Numbered from the stretch's first letter, positions 1-7,964 are shown. The stretch: DNA of 16,002 nt from Spirochaetaceae bacterium (GCA_031267955.1 JAIRYB010000228.1:1-16002); one strand, 5' to 3'. Program-made: numbers and translations. The notes: generated by a model not told the origin, from the sequence alone.

Positions 1-4
1 GGAT

Positions 5-53
5 TCCTCCAATATGTAGAATTCAGTATAACGCATTGGGGCGTTAAAAAGAA
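5..53 (-). promoter_or_regulatory. Control region of a gene starting beyond the left edge
   Basis: Read on the minus strand, a strong Shine-Dalgarno (GGAGGA, plus-strand positions 5-10) sits four bases from the window edge, so a start codon should lie just outside. A TATACT -10-like hexamer (25-30) lies upstream of it. Seventeen bases further is TTCTTT (48-53), a poor -35. The ribosome site is convincing and the promoter is weak. The gene it serves cannot be seen. Confidence 0.4.
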
Positions 54-104
54 CCGGCGAAGATATGTTAAACAGCGCGGATTCGGCGGGGAGAAAAAAG
101 CCCG

Positions 105-241
105 ACGGACTCCAGCCCGCAATTACGCGAATTTATCCGGATAATTCGCAAAAACCAGCAGTTTGTTGCGCTTCGCGTTTAAATCCTCAGAAATCGCCGA
201 TCAGGCGATTTTTTACCCTGCGAACTGCGTAAGGAGTCCGT
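105..241. repeat. Inverted-repeat-bounded intergenic element with internal palindromes
   Basis: A 9-bp perfect inverted repeat (ACGGACTCC at 105-113, GGAGTCCGT at 233-241) encloses about 120 bp of distinctive sequence. Inside is a palindrome at 127-149 (GCGAAT, one extra T, TATCCGGATA, ATTCGC). A hairpin follows at 191-212 (AAATCGCC, 5-nt loop, GGCGATTT) with further T residues on the plus strand. No open reading frame of useful length fits it; the minus strand carries only about 25 codons. No target-site duplication was seen. It could be a miniature mobile element, a dispersed intergenic repeat or a structured RNA. One copy in the window cannot decide. The rest of 1-297 holds no gene. Confidence 0.4.
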
Positions 242-297
242 TTATCGTGGTTTTCGCGGCACGAAGCGGCGCAAAAATCCACAAGCGCGACAGGCTG

Positions 298-1101
298 CTA
301 GCGTTCGCGGACCCGCTCACCCAAACCAATCCCTTCGAATACATCTTCCAAGCTGCTGAAACGCAGGGCGGCTTGGGCGTCCAGCGTGGCGGGGGTACTG
401 TTTACTATGACGAGTTTTCCGCCCCGGGCAAGGGTAAGGCGGGGGAGTTCCGCAGCGGGGTTTACCTGAAGGCCGGTACCCAGGACAAGGAGGAGATCGG
501 CGGACTGGGCTTCCGCGCAGGCGGCGCGGCGGGCGTCCAGGGGGAGGGGCTCGCCGTAAAAAGTAATGGCGGGTTTGAGCGGGCGGCCGCATTGGGGGCA
601 GAGGGGGAGGCGGCCCGCGGCAACCAGGGAAGCGGCGCTTTCGTAGGGGACGCGGATACCGGCGCAGCGGAGGCAGTAATGTACGCGGGGGGAGCCGTGG
701 ATTTCGATAACCCGGCGGCTTCCGGCTTTCTGGTGGAGGCCGTCTATGTTTTGGGTGATCACGGCTTTAAGAATTCCTTTCTGTTCCAGCGCGGCCAGCG
801 CGTTGTGGACGGGGGACGGTGTTTTCTCGTGGACAGTGTAGACCAGGGGGCCGGCCAGTTTGTAAAAGTATTCGGGGTTTTGCTCGAATTCCCCGATACA
901 AAAAGCCCTCTCCGTAAGGAGGGGCGGAAGGAAGCCCGGCGGGGGCGCGTCAGGGCTTTCCGGGCGTTCGAAGATACCGCCCGGCCCGCGGAAAGCGGGT
1001 ATGCCGGAAAGGGCGCTGACGCCGGCTCCGGTAAACGCGACGCAGTGGCGGGAAGCGGCGATGAGTCTGCGGAGCCGATTGAGATCCCGGCGGTTTTCCA
1101 T
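298..1101 (-). CDS. Sir2-family NAD-dependent protein deacetylase (sirtuin)
   Basis: A 267-residue cytoplasmic sirtuin of normal bacterial length. The family removes acyl groups from protein lysines, consuming NAD and yielding nicotinamide and O-acyl-ADP-ribose. Visible motifs are the NAD loop GAGVSALSGIPAFRG (25-39), TQNIDGLH (116-123), the catalytic histidine in EIHG (His135), and a zinc site of Cys143, Cys146, Cys168 and Cys171. The usual GTS motif reads GTG here (208-210), a mild change in the nucleotide-binding region. The ATG at 1101 has no recognisable Shine-Dalgarno. A TATAGT hexamer (1109-1114) lies directly upstream, so a near-leaderless transcript is possible, but there is no good -35. 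It stands alone behind the candidate terminator of the flavoprotein gene. The targets are unknown. Confidence 0.95.
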   Translation of the reverse strand: MENRRDLNRLRRLIAASRHCVAFTGAGVSALSGIPAFRGPGGIFERPESPDAPPPGFLPPLLTERAFCIGEFEQNPEYFYKLAGPLVYTVHEKTPSPVHNALAALEQKGILKAVITQNIDGLHQKAGSRRVIEIHGSPRVHYCLRCAGIRVPYESAASLVAAGRLPLCPQCGRPLKPAITFYGEPLPLDARRAACAEAQSADLLLVLGTGLQVNPAAELPRLTLARGGKLVIVNSTPATLDAQAALRFSSLEDVFEGIGLGERVRER

Positions 1102-1199
1102 TGCATTAACTATAACGGTGTTGATTGCAAAATGCCACCGTCAGGGATAGACCTGGCGGGGGGTAGGACGGGACCTTGGCCCGGCCGCAGGGGGGCCGG

Positions 1200-1225
1200 A
1201 AAACGGCCGCATCGGATGGCGGCCG
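1200..1225 (-). terminator. Candidate rho-independent terminator after the flavoprotein gene
   Basis: On the minus strand a 7-bp GC-only stem (CGGCCGC / GCGGCCG, 1204-1210 and 1219-1225) with an 8-nt loop is followed by TTTT (1200-1203). It lies 150 bp downstream of the oxidoreductase stop and upstream of the sirtuin. The T-run is short, so efficiency is uncertain. The rest of 1102-1374 shows no gene. Confidence 0.45.
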
Positions 1226-1374
1226 CCTTTTGGTAACAGGCCCCCCTTATGATTATCCGTGAAAGAAGGCCGGCGTCGGGCAGCGGGATGTAAAATTGGT
1301 GACCGGGATACTGCCGGAATCCGGCGGCGGGGATCTTGCGTCGGCCTGGTAGCCTGTTGCAGCGGTCCCTGTTT

Positions 1375-3126
1375 TCAGTACCGGGAGGCGTGGGCCGGGC
1401 GCTCCCGGGACATGGCATGGAGCTGCGCGGTCCCCGGTTTGCGGCAGGGAAAGATTTCGGCGCTTGCCGCCGCAGGCGCCGGGTATACTGTGTTGTAAAG
1501 AAGGCAGCCGCCGGAAAGGTTATAAACTTCAAACCCGTATTGGGCAAGGATTCTCGACGCGATATAGCCGCGCATCCCTGTGCGGCAGCAAATATAAACA
1601 GGTTTATTTTTATTGAGCTCGGTTATGCTGTCCCTGATATTGTCCAGGGGGATATTGATAAAACCGTTAATATTTCCCCCGGCGTATTCCCGGGCATCGC
1701 GGACATCCACAAGCTGTACGCTGCCGTCCCGGGGTAAATTCCGGACATCATGCCAGTGGAAATTCCGTACCCTTCCCCTGAGCGCGTTTTCCGCCGTAAA
1801 GCCCGCCACATTGACGGGGTCCTTTGCGGATGAAAATGGCGGGGCGTAACAGAGTTCCAGTTCGCCCAGATCGGATACGGTCATCCTGCCATGGATTGCC
1901 GTGGCAAAAACATCGCAGCGTTTGTCCACGCCCTCAAACCCGACGATCTGCGCGCCGAGTAGTTTCCCGTCTTTTTTGCCGTATATTATTTTAACGGCCA
2001 TTTCACGCGCGCCGGGATAATACTCCGCGTGGCTCGGGGAGAATGTATAGGATTTGTCATAATCAAGCGAAAGTTTTTTGGCGGTCTTTTCGTTAATGCC
2101 CGTAGAAGCGGCCGCCATGTCGAATATTTTTAAAATGGCCGATCCCTGAATTCCCCGGTAGTTTTCGCCAAGCCCGCAGATACTGCCCGCGGCGATGCGC
2201 CCCTGTTTATTGGCCGGGCCCGCCAGGGCGGCCGACAGCCTCCTGCTCGTAACAAAGTCGTTTGTCTCTACTGCGGCGCCCACCGCGTAGATACGCGGAT
2301 CGCTTGTACACATGTCCGGCCCCACGACAATGCCGCCCCTCTCGTTTAATTCAAGGGCCGCCGCCCTGGCGAGATCGCTTTCGGGCCTTACCCCTACGGC
2401 CATGATAAGCATGTCCGTCTGGATGGCGCCGTCGGTCAATGAAATTTTCAGGGCGCCGTCGTTTTCGGCAATAGATTCCACCCTGTTTTTAAGAATCAAT
2501 TTTACGCCGCGGCTCTCCAGATAGCGGTGTACTATGCAGGCCATTTCATAATCGATCGGGGAGATCAGCTGATCAAGGGTTTCGACAATGGTGACCTTGA
2601 TGCCCGCGTCCAGAAGGTTTTCCGCCATCTCTATGCCGGTTGCCCCGCCTCCGGCCACCGCCGCGCTTGCGGGGCGGGTATTGTCGATGTACTCCCTTAT
2701 TTTCATCGCATCGGGAATAGTGCGCAGGCTAAAGACCCCGTTAAGATTAATGCCTTCGATATTGGGCTGTATGGGTTCCGCTCCCGGAGCGAGGACAAGT
2801 ATGTCGAAGTTTTCCGTATACGTTTTGCCGGTGTTGTGGCTTTTTACTGTCACCGTTCCCCCGCCCCGGTTTACGGAGAGGACTTCTTCCCGCACCCGTA
2901 CATCTACAAAGAAATGGTCGTAAAAGTCCTCCGGCGTTAACAGTTCCAGTTTGTCTCTGTCGGCGATCTTTCCGCCGGTATAATACGGAAGGCCGCAGTT
3001 TGCAAACGATACATGGGGCCCCCGCTCGAATAAGATTATTTCCGACTGTTCGTCAAGCCGGCGGAGTCGCGCGGCAGCGGAAGCGCCGCCCGCAACTCCC
3101 CCTATAATGACTATTTTTTTTTTCAT
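1375..3126 (-). CDS. CoA-disulfide reductase-type FAD/NAD(P) oxidoreductase with C-terminal rhodanese domain
   Basis: A 583-residue cytoplasmic flavoprotein. The FAD-binding dinucleotide fold starts at residue 5 (GGVAGG, 9-14). SFANCGLPYY (40-49) carries the redox cysteine Cys44 typical of CoA-disulfide and persulfide reductases. The NAD(P)H site is GGGATG (159-164). HAEYYPGA lies in the dimerisation half. A rhodanese domain follows, roughly 455-545, with an active-site loop CRTGMR starting at Cys514. The fused family reduces CoA disulfides, persulfides or polysulfides with NAD(P)H. The exact substrate is not set by sequence. About 35 residues after the rhodanese domain (PAPAAASAEI onward) are low-complexity and end in a basic segment. 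They include one more cysteine and match no domain I know. The start ATG has a weak GGAAAA site, and the gene has its own promoter and leader. Confidence 0.92.
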   Translation of the reverse strand: MKKKIVIIGGVAGGASAAARLRRLDEQSEIILFERGPHVSFANCGLPYYTGGKIADRDKLELLTPEDFYDHFFVDVRVREEVLSVNRGGGTVTVKSHNTGKTYTENFDILVLAPGAEPIQPNIEGINLNGVFSLRTIPDAMKIREYIDNTRPASAAVAGGGATGIEMAENLLDAGIKVTIVETLDQLISPIDYEMACIVHRYLESRGVKLILKNRVESIAENDGALKISLTDGAIQTDMLIMAVGVRPESDLARAAALELNERGGIVVGPDMCTSDPRIYAVGAAVETNDFVTSRRLSAALAGPANKQGRIAAGSICGLGENYRGIQGSAILKIFDMAAASTGINEKTAKKLSLDYDKSYTFSPSHAEYYPGAREMAVKIIYGKKDGKLLGAQIVGFEGVDKRCDVFATAIHGRMTVSDLGELELCYAPPFSSAKDPVNVAGFTAENALRGRVRNFHWHDVRNLPRDGSVQLVDVRDAREYAGGNINGFINIPLDNIRDSITELNKNKPVYICCRTGMRGYIASRILAQYGFEVYNLSGGCLLYNTVYPAPAAASAEIFPCRKPGTAQLHAMSRERPAHASRY

Positions 3127-3139
3127 AATTTTCCAAATC

Positions 3140-3162
3140 CGGCAGCAATACGATGCCTGCCG
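3140..3162 (-). promoter_or_regulatory. Leader hairpin upstream of the flavoprotein start
   Basis: A 6-bp stem (CGGCAG / CTGCCG) with an 11-nt loop lies 14 bases before the ATG at 3126. Just upstream of the hairpin (3169-3176) is GGAGGTGA, a full match to the 16S rRNA tail, with no start codon at usable distance. In-frame extension is blocked by a TGA. This may be a translational control leader or chance. Confidence 0.25.
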
Positions 3163-3193
3163 TTTCCGTCACCTCCGTAGAATCATCACTTTT

Positions 3194-3222
3194 AGCTTAT
3201 CCCCGGAAAATAGCCCCGTCAA
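3194..3222 (-). promoter_or_regulatory. Sigma-70-type promoter of the flavoprotein gene
   Basis: On the minus strand TTGACG (3217-3222) and TAAGCT (3194-3199) are separated by exactly 17 bases. The -35 matches consensus at 5 of 6. The -10 matches at 3 of 6 but keeps the key TA and final T. It gives a leader of about 60 nt before the ATG at 3126. Confidence 0.45.
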
Positions 3223-3338
3223 TTCAAAAACACGGAAACCCGCAAGGATTCCTTAATAAAATACACAACATCGGGGGAATTAAATTAAGATGCCGGAATG
3301 GCGGCGCGGGGATTCTTTATAGCCCGGGCCTGGCGGGA

Positions 3339-3358
3339 GCGCGGGGCCGCGCGGGGCC
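3339..3358. repeat. Two tandem copies of a 10-bp GC-only unit
   Basis: GCGCGGGGCC occurs twice head to tail (3339-3348, 3349-3358) just after the stop codon of the DUF4340 gene. No T-run follows on the minus strand, so it is not a clear intrinsic terminator. The remainder of 3127-3368 holds only the promoter and leader of the flavoprotein gene. Confidence 0.5.
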
Positions 3359-3368
3359 GGCAAAAACG

Positions 3369-4793
3369 CTACCATTCGGCGGTAAAATCGCCCTCTCCCG
3401 GCAGCGCGGCCGCCGCGGTTTTTACCGCGTCCAGGTATTTTTGCAGCATGGCGAATTCGGTACGGCCGTTTACCTCTACATTCACCCGCCTCAGGGCGCC
3501 CTTAAAGAGCCTCATCGTATCCGGCGCTTTTAACGGGTCCTTATAGTTAAAGACAAGGCTCATAAGCGGGCGGGTTTCCGGCACGGGCTGATCAAGCAGA
3601 ACGCCGTCATTTGCCGCGCTGGTAAGGAGGGTGTAGAATTTGCGGAAACGGCCGATAGCGAGCGGCTTTCCGTCCAGCAGCACTTCAAGGTCCCGGTTGC
3701 CTTCCCCCCGGAAAATGAACGGATATTTCCCGTCTTCGAACTCCAGGGCCAGGCTTTCCAAATCGGTGATAAAAGGGGTCAGAAACCAGCGCATCGCCAG
3801 TTTTTCATAACTGGTGCGGATAAACGCCTCGTTTTCAATGAGGTGGACAATGCGCTGATCGTCGCGCACCAGAATATAGCCGCCCTGGTAAGGCGCAACC
3901 CTGAGGACGATATGTTCCGGCGGGGAATCCGCGTCGATCTGAAAATCGAATTCAGCCTTTGCCAGGGGATCGTTAAACCCGTAGGCGTCAAGCTCCCCGT
4001 CGGTACAGTTATAGGCAAGCACGTCCTTGTTCAAAAGCCCGGTTAGCGAGGCGAAAACTTCGATACATTCGGTTTGATCGATTTCGTGCAGGCCCGGGGA
4101 CCGGATAAGATGGGTGGCGACCCCGAAACTCGAAGCGTCCCGCATGTCTTTCACGGAATCGCCGCGCAGCTCCTCTATCACAATATCCCGGGGAAAGGCC
4201 CGCCCGCTCAGGCGCAAATTTTTAACGGCGCTCAGCGGGGAAGGAAACCCGGCAAACGGCACTATCTCATAGTGGATAAACTTTTCGCGCGGCATAAGGA
4301 AGCGGAGGGCCCGGCTGTTTTTCATCAGGAGTACGTCCTCCGCGCCTTTTTCCATAAAATAACGCCCCGCCGAGACAGGCTCCTCGTTTCCCAGCAGCAG
4401 GGTAAGATGCTCCCCGTCGGCGTAATCTATAGCGATCTCCGCCTGCGCGCCGTCAAGCCCGTACAGTTCCGGTTCGGCCTTCCCACCCGCCACGGCCGCG
4501 CCGTATTCTACCCTCGCGGATTCTTCCAGGAGCATCCGCACATATTCAGGGTTGGCCTGTTCCATGGGCAGGCCCTCGATCATGAATCCCCCGCCCTCCT
4601 GCCGGACCGTGTAGCTGTCGTACTGATTCCTGATACTCAGGCGCAGGACCTGGTCTATCCCCCTGTCCGACAGGAGGAACACGCTGTCCCCGGGCCCGGA
4701 AGGGCCGGCCGCGGAAAAGCGCGGCAGCAGCAGCAATCCCGCCGCAAGCAAAAGGGCGGCAGCGCACAGGCAGGCAAGGGGGAAACGTCTCAC
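3369..4793 (-). CDS. DUF4340-like membrane-anchored protein, last gene of the Gld-type ABC cassette
   Basis: A 474-residue protein with one N-terminal membrane segment (PLACLCAAALLLAAGLLLL) after a short basic stretch, then a large domain expected outside the membrane. Length, single anchor and position after a GldG-like gene fit the DUF4340 family, which often accompanies ATPase-permease-GldG sets. Its molecular role is unknown. I place the start at GTG 4793, because AAGGAGG lies 8 nt upstream and the codon overlaps the preceding stop as GTGA, a sign of translational coupling. A GTG at 4814 would add seven residues but lacks such a site. The protein has no visible catalytic motif and could be an accessory or substrate-contacting subunit. 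Confidence 0.75.
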   Translation of the reverse strand: MRRFPLACLCAAALLLAAGLLLLPRFSAAGPSGPGDSVFLLSDRGIDQVLRLSIRNQYDSYTVRQEGGGFMIEGLPMEQANPEYVRMLLEESARVEYGAAVAGGKAEPELYGLDGAQAEIAIDYADGEHLTLLLGNEEPVSAGRYFMEKGAEDVLLMKNSRALRFLMPREKFIHYEIVPFAGFPSPLSAVKNLRLSGRAFPRDIVIEELRGDSVKDMRDASSFGVATHLIRSPGLHEIDQTECIEVFASLTGLLNKDVLAYNCTDGELDAYGFNDPLAKAEFDFQIDADSPPEHIVLRVAPYQGGYILVRDDQRIVHLIENEAFIRTSYEKLAMRWFLTPFITDLESLALEFEDGKYPFIFRGEGNRDLEVLLDGKPLAIGRFRKFYTLLTSAANDGVLLDQPVPETRPLMSLVFNYKDPLKAPDTMRLFKGALRRVNVEVNGRTEFAMLQKYLDAVKTAAAALPGEGDFTAEW

Positions 4794-6250
4794 GCGCGGC
4801 GCCTCCTTGTCCACACGGCAAGTCCCGCGGCAAGAAGCGAAAGGGGCACAGCCGCGATACAGGCAAGGCCCAGAATATTCACCTGCGCCCTCGGCAGGTT
4901 GAGGGGGCTGCCGGCAAAGCTCTTCGGCTGGAAGGCTATGATGTCCGCGCGGTTGGTCAGGGAATTCAGCAAATTTACCAGGTATTCCCCGTTGCCAAAA
5001 GAAGGATTATTCACGGAATAGCCGTCCAGCATCCCGGCGGAACCCGATACCAGAAGATACGAAGCCGCCGTTGCTTTGCCGCTTTGCCGGTCCGTCAGGG
5101 AATAGGCGCAGAGTACGAGCGCCGGAATTGGCCCGCGGCGTACCGCGTCGTCCGCCGTAAAATCCGGGGGCGCCCCGGAGGGCCGCACGCCGGTTGACGC
5201 GGCAAAGCTGAGCAGTACCTTCGCGGAATAGTTGTTCCGGTATTCGAAAAGGGTTTCCAGGGGGCGGCTTACCGGCATGAGCACCGGTTTCGCCATGCCC
5301 CTTAAAAGCCCCGAATAGCTGTCTTCCGCATAGTCGGCGACCGCGTAAAAGGGATGGTAATTGTAAACCCGTTTTTCATCGGTCTCAAAGACCGCGCCGT
5401 CCCCGGCCAGCACGCCCCATTCCCGCAGGAAAACGGAAAGGGCCTCCAGGCGGGGCTGATCGGCATCGGCGCAGTAGAGGATCGTTTTCCCGTATCCCCC
5501 CCCGTTTGCCAGATAGCGGTCCAGTTTTTCCAGTTCCCCTTCGCTGAAATCGCTCTTGGGCGCGATGATAAGGACAATATCCGCCGCGGGATCGATATCG
5601 CCTGTTACCAGGTTTTGGGCGCTTATCCTGTAGTTGTTTTTCCGCAGCAGCTCCAAAAAGCCGTCCATGGTATATTCGCCATGCCCCGCGATTACTGTTG
5701 CCTCTACAGGTTTCTCGCTGCTTACCTTGAGGATCGCGGTGTAAACCGCTTCCTCCGCCCTTGACGAAAGGATAGACAGATTGCCCCCGGCGCCGGCAGC
5801 GTAATTAAAAAGCTCTTCCGTTTTAACAAGGGTGTAATTATTTTCGCAGCTTACCAGTATGTCGCCGTGTTTCATAATTACGCCGGGGTAGGAGGCGGCA
5901 AAAGTCGGATCCTTTACATAATCCACATAGACAAGGGATATGCCGCCGCTGTTTTTTTCATACTGCCTTATTACCTCGTTCGCCTGGGCGTTGTAACTCG
6001 ATACTTTGGCAAAGTCGTTTTCCCTTGCCAGCACAAAAATAGTAACAGGCTTACGCAGGGCGCGTATATTTTCCACTGTCTGAGGCGAAAGGGCGAACAG
6101 CCTGGTTTTGGTCAGATCAAAACTGAGGAAAGGGTATTCCCGCGCCAGCGCCGTTACGCAGAGGTTAAGCAAAAAGAGAATTAAAAACACAGCCGATACG
6201 GTAAGAACGAGGACGCCCTTTTTGCCGGATTTGCCTTTGCCGTAACGCAT
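4790..6250 (-). CDS. GldG-like ABC transporter auxiliary membrane protein
   Basis: A 486-residue protein with one hydrophobic segment near the N-terminus (VLVLTVSAVFLILFLLNLCV). A long soluble region follows, then a C-terminal membrane segment (ILGLACIAAVPLSLLAAGLA) and a basic tail WTRRRRA. This two-anchor layout is that of GldG / ABC_transp_aux proteins. They pair with GldF-type permeases and GldA-type ATPases, first known from Bacteroidota gliding but found in many phyla without gliding. The start is ATG 6250, with GAGGGG five bases before it. Two GTG codons just upstream sit too close to that site. It begins 9 bp after the permease stop and overlaps the DUF4340 gene by 4 nt. The transported substrate is unknown. 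Confidence 0.82.
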   Translation of the reverse strand: MRYGKGKSGKKGVLVLTVSAVFLILFLLNLCVTALAREYPFLSFDLTKTRLFALSPQTVENIRALRKPVTIFVLARENDFAKVSSYNAQANEVIRQYEKNSGGISLVYVDYVKDPTFAASYPGVIMKHGDILVSCENNYTLVKTEELFNYAAGAGGNLSILSSRAEEAVYTAILKVSSEKPVEATVIAGHGEYTMDGFLELLRKNNYRISAQNLVTGDIDPAADIVLIIAPKSDFSEGELEKLDRYLANGGGYGKTILYCADADQPRLEALSVFLREWGVLAGDGAVFETDEKRVYNYHPFYAVADYAEDSYSGLLRGMAKPVLMPVSRPLETLFEYRNNYSAKVLLSFAASTGVRPSGAPPDFTADDAVRRGPIPALVLCAYSLTDRQSGKATAASYLLVSGSAGMLDGYSVNNPSFGNGEYLVNLLNSLTNRADIIAFQPKSFAGSPLNLPRAQVNILGLACIAAVPLSLLAAGLAVWTRRRRA

Positions 6251-6259
6251 CACCACCCC

Positions 6260-6964
6260 TCAAGCCCAGCGGCGTTTTTCAAACTGTTCGACGGCAAGAA
6301 AAACAAAAAAAACGCATACGCTGGCAAAGAAGACGATATTGTCAAGCCCGAATATGCCGAGGGTAAAGGGCTGGTACCGCAGCCTGAAGGATATGCCTTT
6401 AAGCACGGACGAGACGCCGGCGGCGGAGACGAGCGGGGCCACGCTGTCCAGGAGCATGAGCAGCAATCCGGCGCAAAAACCGCCTATCGCCGCGATTATC
6501 TGGTTTTCAGTCAGCGCGGAGATGAAAAGCCCTATGGCGATCAAACAGCAGCCCAGCAGCAAGAGCCCGCTGAAATGGCCGGCAACCAGCGGCCATTCGG
6601 GCGCGCCGTATATTTCGAGGATAAGCGAATCCGCCAGGGTCCCGCTCATGGCCAAAAGGTACACGCAGAGGGCCGCGAAAAATTTTCCGCAGACAACGCC
6701 GGCGCTTGTTACCGGCGACATAAGGAGAATTTGGTCCGTTTTCATTTTACGGTCCTCGCTCATGAGCCGCATGGTAAGGATCGGGATCAGAAACAGGGTA
6801 ACGGTAAAAAGAACATCGAAAAGCGCCCGCATATCGCTTGAATTGCCGTACAGGTTGTAGTTAAAAAAGAAGAATCCTGTTAAAAGATGATAGGCCCCGA
6901 TAAACACGTAGCCCAGGGGCGTGTAAAAATAGGCGCGGAATTCGCGTTTAAAAACCGCGGGCAT
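6260..6964 (-). CDS. ABC transporter permease, GldF / ABC-2 type
   Basis: A 234-residue integral membrane protein with about six hydrophobic segments. Typical features are the amphipathic start FKREFRAYFYTPLGYVF, the cytoplasmic stretch MRLMSEDRKMKTDQILLMSP after the second segment, and the later segments GLLLLGCCLIAIGLFISAL and IIAAIGGFCAGLLLMLLDS. The MSEDRK...D.IL pattern is characteristic of ABC-2 / GldF export permeases. The start is ATG 6964, with GGGAGG six bases upstream. A TTG at 7000 lies inside the ATPase gene and has no comparable site. It overlaps the end of the ATPase gene by 17 nt, implying coupled translation. It should form the transport channel with the ATPase encoded just before it. 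Confidence 0.88.
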   Translation of the reverse strand: MPAVFKREFRAYFYTPLGYVFIGAYHLLTGFFFFNYNLYGNSSDMRALFDVLFTVTLFLIPILTMRLMSEDRKMKTDQILLMSPVTSAGVVCGKFFAALCVYLLAMSGTLADSLILEIYGAPEWPLVAGHFSGLLLLGCCLIAIGLFISALTENQIIAAIGGFCAGLLLMLLDSVAPLVSAAGVSSVLKGISFRLRYQPFTLGIFGLDNIVFFASVCVFFVFLAVEQFEKRRWA

Positions 6965-7934
6965 AGCCTGCCTCCCGGTCCGAATCTTCCCCGCCCGCAA
7001 TTGTTTCCGCGTTAATTAAGGAAAGAAACGCCTGCTCAAACGCGCTGTTGTTTTGTTTTGTATTAAGCAGCGCGAATCCCCCGCCGGAGAGGGCGCGGAA
7101 AACAGCTTTCCGTATATCCTGGCGCTTTTCACCGGCCACAAAGTATTCGCGGACATTTTCGCTCTCCCGGCGCAGCATACGGGCCTCGCGTACGCCGTCG
7201 GCGTTTTTAAGGGCCGCCAGCACGCCGCCAGGTTCGCCCTCGGCTACCACAACATAACTGCTGTGGTTTTCCAAGGCGGATACCAGGTCTTCGGTTTTTT
7301 CATCCGCCGCGGCTTGCCCGCGGTCAAGCACAAGCACACGGCTGCAGAGGATCTGCACTTCGGAGAGGATGTGGGAAGAAAAGATGACGGTCCGCTCCTT
7401 TCCAAGCCGGGAAATTAAATTCCGTATTTCTATGATCTGGGTAGGGTCCAGGCCTACGGTAGGCTCGTCCAGCACAAGGATGGCGGGATCGCCCGCAAGC
7501 GCCGCCGCCAGGCCCACCCGCTGCCGGTAGCCCTTGGACAGATTGGCAATCAGCCGTTTCCGCGCCTGTTCAAGGCCAGTCTCGCGGCAGATATCCTCCA
7601 GGCGGTTTTTTCGGCGCGGCCTTATCTTTTTCAGTTCGAAAACAAAGTCCAGGTATTCGGCGACCCGCATATCGGGGTAGAGGGGCGGAATCTCCGGCAG
7701 GTATCCGATCCGGCTTTTGGCTTTTTCCGGTTCCTTTTCAATATCGATCCCGTCGACAAGGACCGTTCCGGAACTGCTTGAAAGGCAGCCCGCAAGTATA
7801 TTCATGGTGGTGGATTTTCCCGCCCCGTTAAGCCCCAGCAAGCCCAGAATCTGCCCGTCAGGTACGGTAAAGGTAATATTGTTAATGGCCATCCTTTCGC
7901 CGTAATACTTTGTCAGGCCGTTTACCGCAAGCAT
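6948..7934 (-). CDS. ABC transporter ATP-binding protein, GldA / CcmA-like exporter type
   Basis: A 328-residue ATPase that powers the neighbouring permease at the inner face of the membrane. All nucleotide-binding motifs are present: Walker A GLNGAGKS (34-41), signature LSKGYRQR (132-139), Walker B ILVLDE (152-157), D-loop GLDP (161-164) and switch His188. The Q-loop position reads YLPEIPPLY, with Glu81 in place of glutamine, as I recall for GldA-like exporters. About 110 residues after the ATPase core form the C-terminal domain seen in this subfamily. The ATG at 7934 is preceded by a short AAGG site only three bases away, so initiation may be weak or coupled. A 57-bp gap separates it from the upstream oxidoreductase. 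Confidence 0.93.
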   Translation of the reverse strand: MLAVNGLTKYYGERMAINNITFTVPDGQILGLLGLNGAGKSTTMNILAGCLSSSSGTVLVDGIDIEKEPEKAKSRIGYLPEIPPLYPDMRVAEYLDFVFELKKIRPRRKNRLEDICRETGLEQARKRLIANLSKGYRQRVGLAAALAGDPAILVLDEPTVGLDPTQIIEIRNLISRLGKERTVIFSSHILSEVQILCSRVLVLDRGQAAADEKTEDLVSALENHSSYVVVAEGEPGGVLAALKNADGVREARMLRRESENVREYFVAGEKRQDIRKAVFRALSGGGFALLNTKQNNSAFEQAFLSLINAETIAGGEDSDREAGYARGF

Positions 7935-7964
7935 ACGCCTTTAAGATCCGCCGGGCGGGTATAA

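Noticed and set aside
191..213. Hairpin plus T-run as terminator of the sirtuin gene
   Set aside because: The T-run follows the stem on the plus strand, opposite to the sirtuin transcript, and no plus-strand gene precedes it. I treat it as part of the inverted-repeat element.
163..1236. Plus-strand open frame of 357 codons covering the sirtuin gene
   Set aside because: It lies opposite a clear sirtuin with all motifs intact, is rich in Gly/Ala/Arg as expected of an antisense frame in GC-rich DNA, and shows no domain.
4074..5021. Plus-strand open frame of 315 codons
   Set aside because: It is antisense to the DUF4340 and GldG-like genes and has no motif or ribosome site.
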